Below, piece after piece: positions 36,925-48,232 of a stretch of DNA of 64,000 bases. A program made the translations under genes and the position numbers. Position 1 is the first letter of the stretch. Each line of letters starts with the position of its first letter. Under the pieces are notes generated by a model, which was given only the letters and a program-made list of their open reading frames with translations, was not told where the DNA came from and made no database searches. The stretch covers positions 310,001-374,000 of the forward strand of contig NZ_QXJM01000039.1 of the NCBI RefSeq assembly GCF_003570905.1, read 5' to 3'. Source of the stretch: Cohnella faecalis (GTDB lineage: Bacteria > Bacillota > Bacilli > Paenibacillales > Paenibacillaceae).

Positions 36925-37734
36925 ATGAGCTTGTTCAAACGAGTGAAAAACATATTCAAATCGCCTGAGCCCCTTAAGGCGGAACGCAGCGTATTGTCGC
37001 TCGGCCCGGGCGATATATGCGAGGTGTCGCTCGTTACGTACCAGGTGTCCGGGCGAACGAAGCCGATGAATCGCAACGCGGTATGGCTGACGCTTCGCGA
37101 CGGCGCGGATATTCGCTATCTGTCGGTCGAGGAAAGAGCCGAGACGAAATTCGGCTTGTACGCCGCTATCGACGGCAGGCTGGATTCGGTAGACGAGGTG
37201 TCGACCGAGATTGAGCTGGACGGAACCCATTATTATTTGGAGGAGCAGTATTCGTCCAATATTGTTCAAGCGGGGCAAGCGCCTTTCTCTTCGTCGGGCG
37301 GGGAGCTGTACGTCTGGCAATTTCAATCGGACGGCCGCAAGCTGCTTAGGGTGGAGTGGCAAGACGGCCGCTTCATGCTATACGAAGGGGAAAGCGTGCT
37401 GCCGGCGGACGTCGAATGGCTTCGGGGAACCGATGAGCTCGCGGCTGAGCAGGTGGGCTTCCGCCATCCATTTAAGCGTTGTTCTGGCGCTGATGGTTAC
37501 GCTTTTGTCCGCATGCGGAAGCTTGAAGGTGGAAGAAACTTACCCGTTGGAATCGGTGAACGGCAGCGGAAGCCAGACCTCCTATGTTTACAGGGCGGCA
37601 GGGGTAACCGTTCAGGAAGCGGCGAAAGAGCTGGTGGAGCAGAAAAAGCCGGAGCAGCAATCCAAAGCCGATCCCGATCATATGTTTCTCGTCTACTCGG
37701 ATCAAGTGATCCATGTTCAAAAAGACGAGAATAA
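36925..37734 (+). CDS. DUF4178 domain protein (3' part of frame doubtful)
   Basis: Residues 1-170 have the DUF4178 layout: beta-rich, with LGPGDICEVSLVTYQV, NAVWLTLRDGADIRYLSVEE, GTHYYLEEQYSSNI and GGELYVWQFQSDGRKLLRVEW. After residue 170 the frame runs on for 300 bases through the start of the next gene with low-quality sequence. A one-base shift near 37420 would end it at a TGA overlapping the ATG of the lipoprotein gene (ATGA), which is the likelier arrangement. The true end is then about 37434. The function is unknown; the domain is linked to membrane-stress clusters. Confidence 0.72.
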   Translation: MSLFKRVKNIFKSPEPLKAERSVLSLGPGDICEVSLVTYQVSGRTKPMNRNAVWLTLRDGADIRYLSVEERAETKFGLYAAIDGRLDSVDEVSTEIELDGTHYYLEEQYSSNIVQAGQAPFSSSGGELYVWQFQSDGRKLLRVEWQDGRFMLYEGESVLPADVEWLRGTDELAAEQVGFRHPFKRCSGADGYAFVRMRKLEGGRNLPVGIGERQRKPDLLCLQGGRGNRSGSGERAGGAEKAGAAIQSRSRSYVSRLLGSSDPCSKRRE

Positions 37735-38212
37735 GCCGGAGGATTCCCTAGTCGAGGTCGACAGCAAGGAATACTTCAGGCAAAATTACAGCCCGTCTTT
37801 CCTGGAAGGCTACTTGCTTGCCAATCTGATTGGCAGCTTGTTCGACGGAGGGCCTCGTTCGGGCGGTTACGGCGATTATCGCGGTTACGGAAGCATGGGA
37901 TCGAACCCGCCCGCAACCGGGAAGTATCACGCGCCAAGCGCGGCCGAGAAGAAGGCGGCTCCCCCGGTTACGGTGGAGAAGAAGGGCTCGATATTCAAAA
38001 GGAGCAAGACGGGGGACGACGGAAGCTCGGTCGGTTCGAACGGCTTGTTCGGCAAAAAGTCCTCATCCTCTTCATCCTCGTCTTCAGGCAAGATTACGCG
38101 AGAAGACGGCAGCGGAAGCTCGAAGAAGTCTTCCGGCTATTTTACTCCTCGGAAAAAGTCGGCGCCACGCACGAAGTCGGGCGGGTTCGGACGAATATCC
38201 AAACGACGATGA
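37433..38212 (+). CDS. DUF4247 lipoprotein
   Basis: From ATG at 37433 the 259-residue product has a lipoprotein signal (AIHLSVVLALMVTLLSAC) with the lipid cysteine near residue 28. A DUF4247 domain follows (YVYRAAGVTVQEAAKELVEQ, DHMFLVYSDQVIHVQKDE, PSFLEGYLLANLIGSLFDGG). The tail is Gly/Tyr-rich, then Ser/Lys-rich with a run of eight serines, and very basic at the end (TPRKKSAPRTKSGGFGRISK). It is likely anchored on the outer membrane face with a flexible tail touching the wall. It is the last gene of the pspA cluster and a terminator follows. Confidence 0.82.
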   Translation: MSSRLSRWASAIHLSVVLALMVTLLSACGSLKVEETYPLESVNGSGSQTSYVYRAAGVTVQEAAKELVEQKKPEQQSKADPDHMFLVYSDQVIHVQKDENKPEDSLVEVDSKEYFRQNYSPSFLEGYLLANLIGSLFDGGPRSGGYGDYRGYGSMGSNPPATGKYHAPSAAEKKAAPPVTVEKKGSIFKRSKTGDDGSSVGSNGLFGKKSSSSSSSSSGKITREDGSGSSKKSSGYFTPRKKSAPRTKSGGFGRISKRR

Positions 38213-38224
38213 CGACGAGGCAAA

Positions 38225-38270
38225 AGAGCGGTCGAGCGAGGGAACGATTCCCGCACTCGACCGTTCTTTG
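38225..38270. terminator. Bidirectional terminator
   Basis: AGAGCGGTCGAG and AGGGA pair with TTCCC and CTCGACCGTTCT. It separates the convergent DUF4247 and LSm-like genes. Confidence 0.8.
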
Positions 38271-38271
38271 T

Positions 38272-38561
38272 CTAGATCAGCAGAGTAATGACCAGAAGTT
38301 CGAACAAGACAAGCGTCGTAATTGCGGCGGACGAAGCGGGCCCCAGAAGCGGGTGTCTCGGGACGCGATGTGCAAATACGTATGGTCGTGGCCGATGACG
38401 ACTCCTTCGAACGTGTGGCCGTCGATCGTCTGAACCCGAACGGTGCGATTCAAGCACTGAGCGCAGATGCCCGCAAGCTTTTGACGCGTCGAATGGACGT
38501 TCTTGACCCATTCCGCTTCGGCTTTGTAGAGCGGAGACGCATTCCTCGATTGTAAGGTCAT
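38272..38561 (-). pseudogene. Small LSm-like protein with membrane tail, one-base frameshift
   Basis: ATG at 38561 follows GGGGAGG by seven bases. Residues 1-70 end in an SH3-like strand pair, NRTVRVQTIDGHTFEGVVIG and HDHTYLHIASRDTR, as in LSm/Hfq-type domains. One base is missing near 38345. In the next frame the sequence continues LGPASSAAITTLVLFELLVI, a single transmembrane helix, to the stop. The expected product is about 96 residues with an RNA-binding-type fold on a membrane anchor, or a merely similar barrel. I cannot name it. The break is probably a sequence error. Confidence 0.68.
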
Positions 38562-38616
38562 GATGATTCCTCCCCATAATGTCTTTGCTTCAACCTATGC
38601 GAACGCCTACCTTTCT

Positions 38617-38652
38617 GTGCCGGTAATTCAAAACAAATGTTAATTCCGGCAC
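38617..38652. promoter_or_regulatory. Hairpin upstream of upp
   Basis: GTGCCGG and AATT pair with AATT and CCGGCAC. No T run follows. A TATAAT at 38692-38697 lies 77 bases before the upp ATG and is probably its -10 box. The hairpin lies upstream of it and could be a protein site or a terminator remnant. Confidence 0.4.
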
Positions 38653-38774
38653 GATTCGACGGGTGTTGCGCAATGGCTGGGAGACAGTGATATAATGTAC
38701 GGGCAAGCAACATAGAGAAGACGATTGACCGGCCGCCAAGGGCTAAAGTCAATCGCAAGAGAGGGAGGCTAATC

Positions 38775-39404
38775 ATGGGGCGACTCGTGATCTGCGATCA
38801 TCCGCTGATTCAACATAAAGTAACGATCATTCGCGACAAAACGACTAATACGAAACATTTTCGAGAACTGGTAGACGAAGTGGCGATGCTCATGGGCTAC
38901 GAGCTTACGCGCGATTTGCCGCTGGAGGAAGTGACGGTGGAGACGCCTGTCTCCAAAGCCGCCGGGAAAACGATAGCCGGACGAATGGTGGGATTGATCC
39001 CTATTTTGCGTGCGGGGCTGGGGATGGTTGACGGAGTTCTGCAGCTGCTGCCTTCGGCCAAAGTCGGTCATGTCGGAATGTACCGCGACGAAGAGACTCT
39101 TCAACCGGTCGAATATTACGTGAGCCTTCCGACGGACGTGACGGAACGGGAATTGATTGTCATCGATCCGATGCTGGCTACCGGAGGGTCGGCTAACGCG
39201 GCTATTTCCCTATTGAAAAAACGCGGCTGCCGTCCGACGAAGCTGATGTGCCTTATCGCCGCTCCGGAAGGGGTTAAGGCGGTGCAGGAAGCGCATCCCG
39301 ATGTCGATATTTACTTGGCTGCGCTGGACGAGAAGCTGAATGAGCAAGGGTATATCGTGCCCGGTCTAGGAGATGCCGGAGATCGGCTTTACGGCACGAA
39401 GTAA
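38775..39404 (+). CDS. upp: Uracil phosphoribosyltransferase
   Basis: This 209-residue enzyme carries the PRPP-binding motif [16 protein letters not shown] and the uracil-binding C-terminal stretch [16 protein letters not shown]. It salvages uracil to UMP with PRPP. AGGGAGG precedes the ATG. The order glyA-upp-epimerase-atp is the same as in Bacillus; here the repeat and pspA cluster are inserted between glyA and upp. Confidence 0.97.
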   Translation: MGRLVICDHPLIQHKVTIIRDKTTNTKHFRELVDEVAMLMGYELTRDLPLEEVTVETPVSKAAGKTIAGRMVGLIPILRAGLGMVDGVLQLLPSAKVGHVGMYRDEETLQPVEYYVSLPTDVTERELIVIDPMLATGGSANAAISLLKKRGCRPTKLMCLIAAPEGVKAVQEAHPDVDIYLAALDEKLNEQGYIVPGLGDAGDRLYGTK

Positions 39405-39431
39405 CGCGTATGAAGAGGAGAGACGATCCAA

Positions 39432-40574
39432 GTGAGCAAACTTAAAGTGATGACCGTCTTCGGCGTCAGACCCGAGGCGATCAAGATGGCTCCGCTCATC
39501 CTGGAGCTGCAAAAATATCCCGACCAAATCGAGTCGATCGTTTGCGTAACCGCGCAGCATCGCCAAATGCTCGATCAGGTTCTCGAAGTGTTCGGCATCA
39601 AGCCCGACTACGATCTTGACGTTATGCAGGAGCGCCAGACGCTGAACGATATTTCGATCCGCGTCTTGCAAGGGCTGGAGCCCGTGTTTCGGGAAGCCAA
39701 GCCCGACCTTGTGCTCGTTCACGGAGATACGCTGACGACGTTCCTGGCGAGCTACGCCGCGTTCATGCAGCAAATTAAGGTCGGACACGTCGAAGCCGGC
39801 TTGCGCACATGGAACAAGCTTGCTCCGTACCCCGAAGAGATGAATCGCCAATTGACCGGCGTGCTTGCCGATTTGCATTTCGCTCCGACCGATTTGTCGG
39901 CGGGCAATCTGCTCAAGGAGAACAAGCCGAGCGACCTCGTCTACATAACCGGCAACACAGTAACCGACGTTTTCCAATATACGGTGAAGCAAGACTTTAC
40001 CCACCCTATGCTGGACTGGGCGAAGGGGAAGAGGCTTATCCTCATGACCGCTCACCGCCGTGAAGCGCAAGGAGAGCCGCATCGCCGAATTTTCAACGCG
40101 GTGAAGCGGATCGCCGACGAATTCGAGGACGTCGCAATCGTCTATCCGGTTCATCCGAGCCCGGCCGTCCGCGAACCGGCGCAAGCCATTCTCGGCGATC
40201 ATCCGCGCATTAAGCTGATCGACCCTCTCGACGTGGTCGAGCTGCACAATTTTTACCCGCATACGCATCTTATTTTGACGGATTCCGGCGGCCTGCAGGA
40301 AGAAGCTCCTTCCTACGGCGTTCCTGTGCTTGTCCTGCGCGAGACGACGGAGCGGCCGGAAGGCATCGAAGCCGGCACGCTGGAGCTGGTAGGTACGGAA
40401 GAAGAGAACGTCTACGAGCGGACCAAGTCCTTGCTGACGGACGCCGCGCTATATTCCCGCATGAGCCAGGCTGCCAATCCTTACGGGGATGGACAGGCTT
40501 CCGTGCGAATCGCCCAGGCGATTCTGCATCATTTTGGCAGGGGTGAGCGCCCGGAGCCGTTCCGCCGAGGCTAG
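39432..40574 (+). CDS. wecB: UDP-N-acetylglucosamine 2-epimerase (non-hydrolysing)
   Basis: The 380-residue GT-B-fold protein has FGVRPEAIKMAPLI at the start, the active-site LVHGDTLTTF, VGHVEAGLRT and PEEMNRQ, and the nucleotide-binding TDSGGLQEEAPSYG and RETTERPEG. It interconverts UDP-GlcNAc and UDP-ManNAc for wall teichoic acid linkage units or other glycopolymers (MnaA in Bacillus). The GTG start follows GAGGAGAG, 27 bases after the upp stop, so it is cotranscribed with upp. Confidence 0.94.
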   Translation: MSKLKVMTVFGVRPEAIKMAPLILELQKYPDQIESIVCVTAQHRQMLDQVLEVFGIKPDYDLDVMQERQTLNDISIRVLQGLEPVFREAKPDLVLVHGDTLTTFLASYAAFMQQIKVGHVEAGLRTWNKLAPYPEEMNRQLTGVLADLHFAPTDLSAGNLLKENKPSDLVYITGNTVTDVFQYTVKQDFTHPMLDWAKGKRLILMTAHRREAQGEPHRRIFNAVKRIADEFEDVAIVYPVHPSPAVREPAQAILGDHPRIKLIDPLDVVELHNFYPHTHLILTDSGGLQEEAPSYGVPVLVLRETTERPEGIEAGTLELVGTEEENVYERTKSLLTDAALYSRMSQAANPYGDGQASVRIAQAILHHFGRGERPEPFRRG

Positions 40575-40584
40575 AAAGAAGGGG

Positions 40585-40624
40585 ACGGGATGGAAATCGC
40601 GGATAGCGACGCCATCCCGTTTCT
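40585..40624 (+). terminator. Terminator after the epimerase gene
   Basis: ACGGGATGG (40585-40593) pairs with CCATCCCGT (40612-40620), followed by TTCTT. Confidence 0.75.
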
Positions 40625-40887
40625 TGCAATCCGGAGCATTAATGTATAAACGGCAAGATTAAGTCCACACTCTTGGTTAGCGCTCAATCGCTTGCCCTCC
40701 GCGAGATTCGCTCCCTCTATTTTTCATTCGACAATCCGACTTTTTTCTTCGCGGCGGGAACAGTTGCTCGCCAACAAGCCGAGTGTGTACAGCATACAGT
40801 CGAACTGTATGGTTGGAAAACCTCGGAAGTATTGATATTACGGCATTTTTACAGTCGCTGTTCACACAAAGTTTGATTTTCATTTGA
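40625..40887. other. Leader region upstream of the ATP synthase operon
   Basis: No gene with a ribosome binding site is seen. A small perfect hairpin CATACAG-TCGAA-CTGTATG lies at 40793-40811. The rest is AT-richer than the surrounding genes. Confidence 0.5.
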
Positions 40888-40917
40888 TTGACAAACCTTA
40901 CGGCGCAAAGATACAAT
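40888..40917 (+). promoter_or_regulatory. Promoter of the atp operon
   Basis: TTGACA (40888-40893) and TACAAT (40912-40917) are 18 bases apart, 78 bases before the first start codon. Confidence 0.78.
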
Positions 40918-40994
40918 AAAACGTGAATCATGGGGAGAAAGGGCTTACTTAAATGCCGTTTCATCCCGAATAGCGTCAAAGGAGCGACGAATTC

Positions 40995-41243
40995 ATGACG
41001 GAGTCTCCTCGCAAGCCGAATCTACCCCCGGACGACAATCCGTGGAAGGCCGCCGGCCTTGTCACGGCTATCGGTGCGGAATTGGCCGTATGCGTCGGTC
41101 TTGGTTGGTGGCTCGGCTCCGTATATGACGATCGGAACGGTACCGAATACGGGTACATGACCGGTCTCGTGATTGGACTGGTGGCCGGTATAGGGTCGGC
41201 CGTGGCGCTAATCCGCAAGTATACGGGAGTTGGGAAGACTTGA
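40995..41243 (+). CDS. AtpZ/AtpI family protein
   Basis: This 82-residue protein has two membrane helices (AAGLVTAIGAELAVCVGLGWWL and GYMTGLVIGLVAGIGSAVALI) and a Pro/Asp-rich N-terminus. AtpZ-type proteins sit at the head of atp operons and are proposed to help assemble the c-ring or import Mg2+/Ca2+. AAAGGAG precedes the ATG by ten bases. Its stop overlaps the start of the next gene. Confidence 0.82.
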   Translation: MTESPRKPNLPPDDNPWKAAGLVTAIGAELAVCVGLGWWLGSVYDDRNGTEYGYMTGLVIGLVAGIGSAVALIRKYTGVGKT

Positions 41244-41653
41244 CTGATGAATTGCCAGCTTTGATGCGAAAAATTTCCCGCACCACGTTCTTTTTTTTGT
41301 CTCTGGGATGCCTCGGGTGGGTCATCTACCCCGCCTGGAAGCCTGTATTCGGAGGCTATCTGATCGGCGCAATCGGAAGCCTTCTCGGCACTTGGCACCT
41401 GGCTTGGAAAACGGCGAGAATAGCGGAGGTTGCCGCAACCGGCCGACGCAGCCGCTCAGGCTTCGGGTTTTTGTCCCGAGCTTCGATCGGACTTCTCGCA
41501 GCGATCATATCCGTACGCATGCTGGAATTCAACCTTCCGGCTACGGTTGCAGGATTATTTACAGCGCCGTTGGCAACACTCGTATTGGGATTAATGTCCA
41601 ACCGCCGCCGAACAAGCGGACACTCCTCAGAAGAAAGGGGTGAAAAGAACTAG
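41240..41653 (+). CDS. atpI: ATP synthase subunit I
   Basis: This 137-residue protein has four membrane helices (FFFLSLGCLGWVIYP, GGYLIGAIGSLLGTWHLAW, RASIGLLAAIISVRM, TVAGLFTAPLATLVLGLM) and a charged C-terminus, as in AtpI proteins that assist Fo assembly. The start is TTG overlapping the AtpZ stop as TTGA, so translation is coupled. The operon thus has both small accessory genes before atpB. Confidence 0.85.
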   Translation: MTDELPALMRKISRTTFFFLSLGCLGWVIYPAWKPVFGGYLIGAIGSLLGTWHLAWKTARIAEVAATGRRSRSGFGFLSRASIGLLAAIISVRMLEFNLPATVAGLFTAPLATLVLGLMSNRRRTSGHSSEERGEKN

Positions 41654-41654
41654 C

Positions 41655-42419
41655 ATGGAACATCTCGCGCCAATAATTGACCTCGGCGGATTTAGGCTCG
41701 ATCTCGCGGCTCTTCTGATGATCGTCATCAGCAGCGTGGTTGTCTTTATCCTCGCGCGCGTATGCGTAAGCAAGCTGTCTGTCGACAATCCCGGCAAAAT
41801 GCAGAATTTCCTCGAATGGGTTGTGGAATTCGTGCAAAGCATTATCGGGATGGCGACGGATTACAAGCGGGGTAAAGTCTATCTCGGCCTTGGCTTGACG
41901 CTCATTATGTATATTTTTGTGAGCAATATGCTTGGCCTCCCGTTCGGGATCGTCACGGAACCTGCACACGGGGCGCATTCGGCCTCCATATTCGGCTTCG
42001 ATCTGCCTTCGGCAGCAGAGGGCGAGCATGCGGCATACTCGTGGTGGAAATCTCCGACGGCTGACGCGGCCATGACGATGGCGCTTTCCTTGGCCGTTAT
42101 CGTACTGTCGCACATCCAAGGCTTGCGCCACAACCGCAAGCATTATCTCAAGCACTATTTCGAGCCGTGGCCGTTTTTCTTCCCGATCAACCTTATCGAG
42201 ACGATCGCCAAGCCGCTTACGCTCGGTCTTCGGCTTTACGGTAACATTTACGCGGGCGAAGTCATGATCGGCGTTATTCTCGGAATGGGTTGGGTCGGTA
42301 TTCCGGCATTGCTCGTATGGCAAGGCTTCAGTATTTTCGTAGGCGCTATTCAGGCCTTCGTCTTTACGATGCTGACCATGGTGTACATCGGTCAGGCAAG
42401 CATTCACGAAGATCATTGA
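41655..42419 (+). CDS. atpB: ATP synthase subunit a
   Basis: The 254-residue Fo subunit a has its essential arginine in the stretch KPLTLGLRLYGNIYAGE and a C-terminal helix with AIQAFVFTMLTMVYIGQ. It forms the two proton half-channels against the c-ring. The ATG at 41655 follows GAAAGGGGTG; an upstream GTG in frame is less well placed. It has the His-rich insert ending GEHAAYSWW between the first helices. Confidence 0.95.
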   Translation: MEHLAPIIDLGGFRLDLAALLMIVISSVVVFILARVCVSKLSVDNPGKMQNFLEWVVEFVQSIIGMATDYKRGKVYLGLGLTLIMYIFVSNMLGLPFGIVTEPAHGAHSASIFGFDLPSAAEGEHAAYSWWKSPTADAAMTMALSLAVIVLSHIQGLRHNRKHYLKHYFEPWPFFFPINLIETIAKPLTLGLRLYGNIYAGEVMIGVILGMGWVGIPALLVWQGFSIFVGAIQAFVFTMLTMVYIGQASIHEDH

Positions 42420-42425
42420 TTTTAA

Positions 42426-42680
<255 letters not shown>

Positions 42681-42784
42681 GTAACTTAAAGGAATGCAAG
42701 GCGCGGAGTGCCAACGCCTCCACGCCTTCCTTTTGCAATCGATGAACGAATGGCAGTACAGCCGTGTGAAAGGAGTGACCATCG

Positions 42785-43270
42785 GTGAATTTCGTATGGG
42801 AGAATTTCGTAATTCAATTAGTCGCGTTCGCTATTCTGTTCCTGCTCTTGCAGCGCTTTGCTCTCAAACCGCTGTTCGGCATCATGGAGAAGCGCCGTCA
42901 GACGGTGTTGGAGCAGATGGAAAGCGCCCAGAAGAACCGGGCGGAAGCGGACCAATATATCGAAGAGCAGAAACAGGCTCTTCAACAAGCTCGCAAGGAA
43001 GCTCACGATATCATCGAGCAGGCGAAGACGACGGGTTCCCGTCAAGCGGACGATATCATCCTCTCCGCCCGCAACGAAGCAACCCGCCTGAAGGAAGAGG
43101 CGGTTCGCGAAATCGAGAGCGAGAAGAACAAAGCTATCGCCGATCTGAAAGCGCAAGTCAGCGGCTTGTCCGTCCTGATCGCTTCCAAAATCATCGAGAA
43201 GCAAGTCGACGAATCGACGCAGAGCCAGATTGTCGACAAATATCTTCAAGAGGTAGGGTCTAAGTCATGA
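42785..43270 (+). CDS. atpF: ATP synthase subunit b
   Basis: This 161-residue protein has a single N-terminal helix (VIQLVAFAILFLLLQRF) and a long charged coiled coil, forming the peripheral stalk as a homodimer. The GTG start follows AAAGGAG by about nine bases. Its stop overlaps the atpH start by four bases. There is only one b gene, so no b/b' heterodimer. Confidence 0.95.
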   Translation: MNFVWENFVIQLVAFAILFLLLQRFALKPLFGIMEKRRQTVLEQMESAQKNRAEADQYIEEQKQALQQARKEAHDIIEQAKTTGSRQADDIILSARNEATRLKEEAVREIESEKNKAIADLKAQVSGLSVLIASKIIEKQVDESTQSQIVDKYLQEVGSKS

Positions 43271-43812
43271 GCCGCGGTTCGGTCGTAGCCAAACGCTATG
43301 CCAAGGCGCTGTTCGAACTGGCTCAGGCGCAAAACCTTGTCGCCGCCGTCGAAAACGAGCTTAAGCTCGTCTCCGAAGCGGTTGGCGGAAGTGCGGAGAT
43401 CGGCGCGTTTCTGGCCGCTCCCAACATCACGGTAGACAAGAAGATCGATGCGCTTAAGTCCGTCTTCGGCGGAAAAGTATCGACGATCGTTCTGAACACG
43501 GTCAATTTGTTGATCGAGCGCGGACGTCAAAGCGAAATTCCGGCCGTCCTCGAAGCCTACGTCCAAGTGGCCGGCGGCGTTCTCGGACGCGCGGATGCGC
43601 AAGTAACGTCCGCACAGCCTCTTACGGAAGATCAAAAGTCGAAGCTGGCGGCCCAATTCGGCACGCTCCTCGGCAAAAACGTTCGGGTAGACAACACGGT
43701 CGATCCGTCCATTCTCGGTGGACTTACGGTCCGCATAGGCGACACATTATACGACGGCAGCTTGCGCGGCAAGCTGGACCGTCTGACGAAAGAACTTCAA
43801 GCATCCGTGTAA
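43267..43812 (+). CDS. atpH: ATP synthase subunit delta
   Basis: This 181-residue OSCP/delta subunit has an N-terminal helical bundle (VVAKRYAKALFELAQAQN) and a C-terminal segment (PSILGGLTVRIGDTLYDGSL). It links the b stalk to the top of the alpha-beta hexamer. Its start overlaps the atpF stop as ATGA. Confidence 0.95.
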   Translation: MSRGSVVAKRYAKALFELAQAQNLVAAVENELKLVSEAVGGSAEIGAFLAAPNITVDKKIDALKSVFGGKVSTIVLNTVNLLIERGRQSEIPAVLEAYVQVAGGVLGRADAQVTSAQPLTEDQKSKLAAQFGTLLGKNVRVDNTVDPSILGGLTVRIGDTLYDGSLRGKLDRLTKELQASV

Positions 43813-43826
43813 AGCACGCGATGTAG

Positions 43827-45359
<1,533 letters not shown>

Positions 45360-45377
45360 GCGGGGCGGTGAATAGAA

Positions 45378-46247
45378 TTGGCTAAGGGAATGCGCGAAAT
45401 AAAGCGTCAGATCAAGAGCAAGCAAAGCATGAAACAGATTACTAAAGCGATGGAGCTGGTAGCAGCCTCCAAGCTGCGCCGCGCGCAAAACGCAGCGTTG
45501 GCCGGCAGACCTTATGCCGACAAGCTGAAGGAAGTCGTCTCCAGCATCGCATCCGGAAGCGGCGGCACGAAGCATCCGATGCTTCAAAGCCGTGAAGTGA
45601 AACGGACCGGTTATCTGGTTATTACTTCGGACGGCGGCCTCGCCGGAGGTTTGAACTCGAACCTTCTGAGGAAGCTCGTGAACGAAATTCGCGAGAACCA
45701 CAAGTCCAAGGACGAGTATGCGATTTTCGTCATCGGCCGCAAAGGGCGGGATTTCCTCGCTCGCCGCGATTATCCGATCGTCGAACAAATTACGGGATTG
45801 TCGGATGCTCCGACTTTCACGGATATTAAGCCGATTGCGGCAGCCGCGGTTCGCGGATTCGAGAACGGCACGTACGACAAGCTGTACATCGTGTACAACA
45901 AGTTCGTCAACGCCATCTCGCAAATCCCGACCATCAAGCAGCTTCTTCCGCTTGACGAGTCTGCCTTGGGCGGCGGCGCCAAAGGCGCTACCGCGGATTA
46001 CGAGTACGAGCCGTCTGCCGAAGAAGTGCTGAGCGTCCTGCTTCCGAAGTATGCGGAAACGCTTGTCTACAGCGCTATGCTGGAGAACAAAGCGAGCGAA
46101 TTCGGATCCCGGATGACCGCCATGGGCAACGCGACGAAGAACGCGACGAAAATGATCAACCAGCTTACATTGACTTACAACCGCGCGCGTCAAGCGGCGA
46201 TTACGCAAGAAATCGCAGAAATCGTCGGCGGCGCGAACGCGTTGTAA
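45378..46247 (+). CDS. atpG: ATP synthase subunit gamma
   Basis: The 289-residue central-stalk subunit has N-terminal MREIKRQIKSKQSMKQITKA and C-terminal LTLTYNRARQAAITQEIAEI, the two helices that form the rotating coiled coil. The start is TTG, 18 bases after the atpA stop. Confidence 0.96.
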   Translation: MAKGMREIKRQIKSKQSMKQITKAMELVAASKLRRAQNAALAGRPYADKLKEVVSSIASGSGGTKHPMLQSREVKRTGYLVITSDGGLAGGLNSNLLRKLVNEIRENHKSKDEYAIFVIGRKGRDFLARRDYPIVEQITGLSDAPTFTDIKPIAAAAVRGFENGTYDKLYIVYNKFVNAISQIPTIKQLLPLDESALGGGAKGATADYEYEPSAEEVLSVLLPKYAETLVYSAMLENKASEFGSRMTAMGNATKNATKMINQLTLTYNRARQAAITQEIAEIVGGANAL

Positions 46248-46256
46248 TTACGGTAG

Positions 46257-47738
<1,482 letters not shown>

Positions 47739-47762
47739 TCCGCCGGTCAGGAGGACATCGAC

Positions 47763-48167
47763 ATGAGTACCAGTACGTTAAGACTCGAAATCGTCACGCC
47801 TGAACGCAAGGTGTATGACGGAGACGTGAATATGGTCGTCGTCAAAGGCGTAGCGGGAGAGCTCGGTATTTTGCCGAACCACATTCCGCTCGTCACCCCT
47901 TTGAAAATCGCACCTGTGAAAGCCAAGAAAGGCGGAACCGAAGAGTTCATCGCCGTTCATGGCGGCTTCGTGGAAGTGCGCAAGGACAAAGTGGTCATTT
48001 TGGCGGAGATCGCCGAATTCGGCAAAGACATCGACGTCGTTCGGGCCCGTCAGGCCAAAGAACGCGCCGAGCAGCGTCTGAACCAAAAAGCTTCGGATAC
48101 CGACCACCGTCGCGCTGAGCTTGCGCTTTCCCGCGCTCTTAGCCGTCTGGCCGCCGCAGGCGAATAA
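47763..48167 (+). CDS. atpC: ATP synthase subunit epsilon
   Basis: The 134-residue subunit has an N-terminal beta sandwich ([40 protein letters not shown]) and a C-terminal helical pair that can inhibit rotation. It is the last gene of the operon, 24 bases after atpD and followed by a terminator. Confidence 0.96.
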   Translation: MSTSTLRLEIVTPERKVYDGDVNMVVVKGVAGELGILPNHIPLVTPLKIAPVKAKKGGTEEFIAVHGGFVEVRKDKVVILAEIAEFGKDIDVVRARQAKERAEQRLNQKASDTDHRRAELALSRALSRLAAAGE

Positions 48168-48182
48168 TCCGCAAGAGAGATG

Positions 48183-48209
48183 AGCCGTCCCTAAGGGGCG
48201 GTTCTTTCT
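48183..48209 (+). terminator. Terminator of the atp operon
   Basis: AGCCGTCCC-TAA-GGGGCGGTT with two G-T pairs is followed by CTTTCT. Confidence 0.72.
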
Positions 48210-48232
48210 ATTGCTGCAAGGAGGAGGACGAG

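Noticed and set aside
40673..40876. A 67-codon frame upstream of the atp operon
   Set aside because: It has no ribosome binding site and no recognisable sequence, and it covers a hairpin in the leader.
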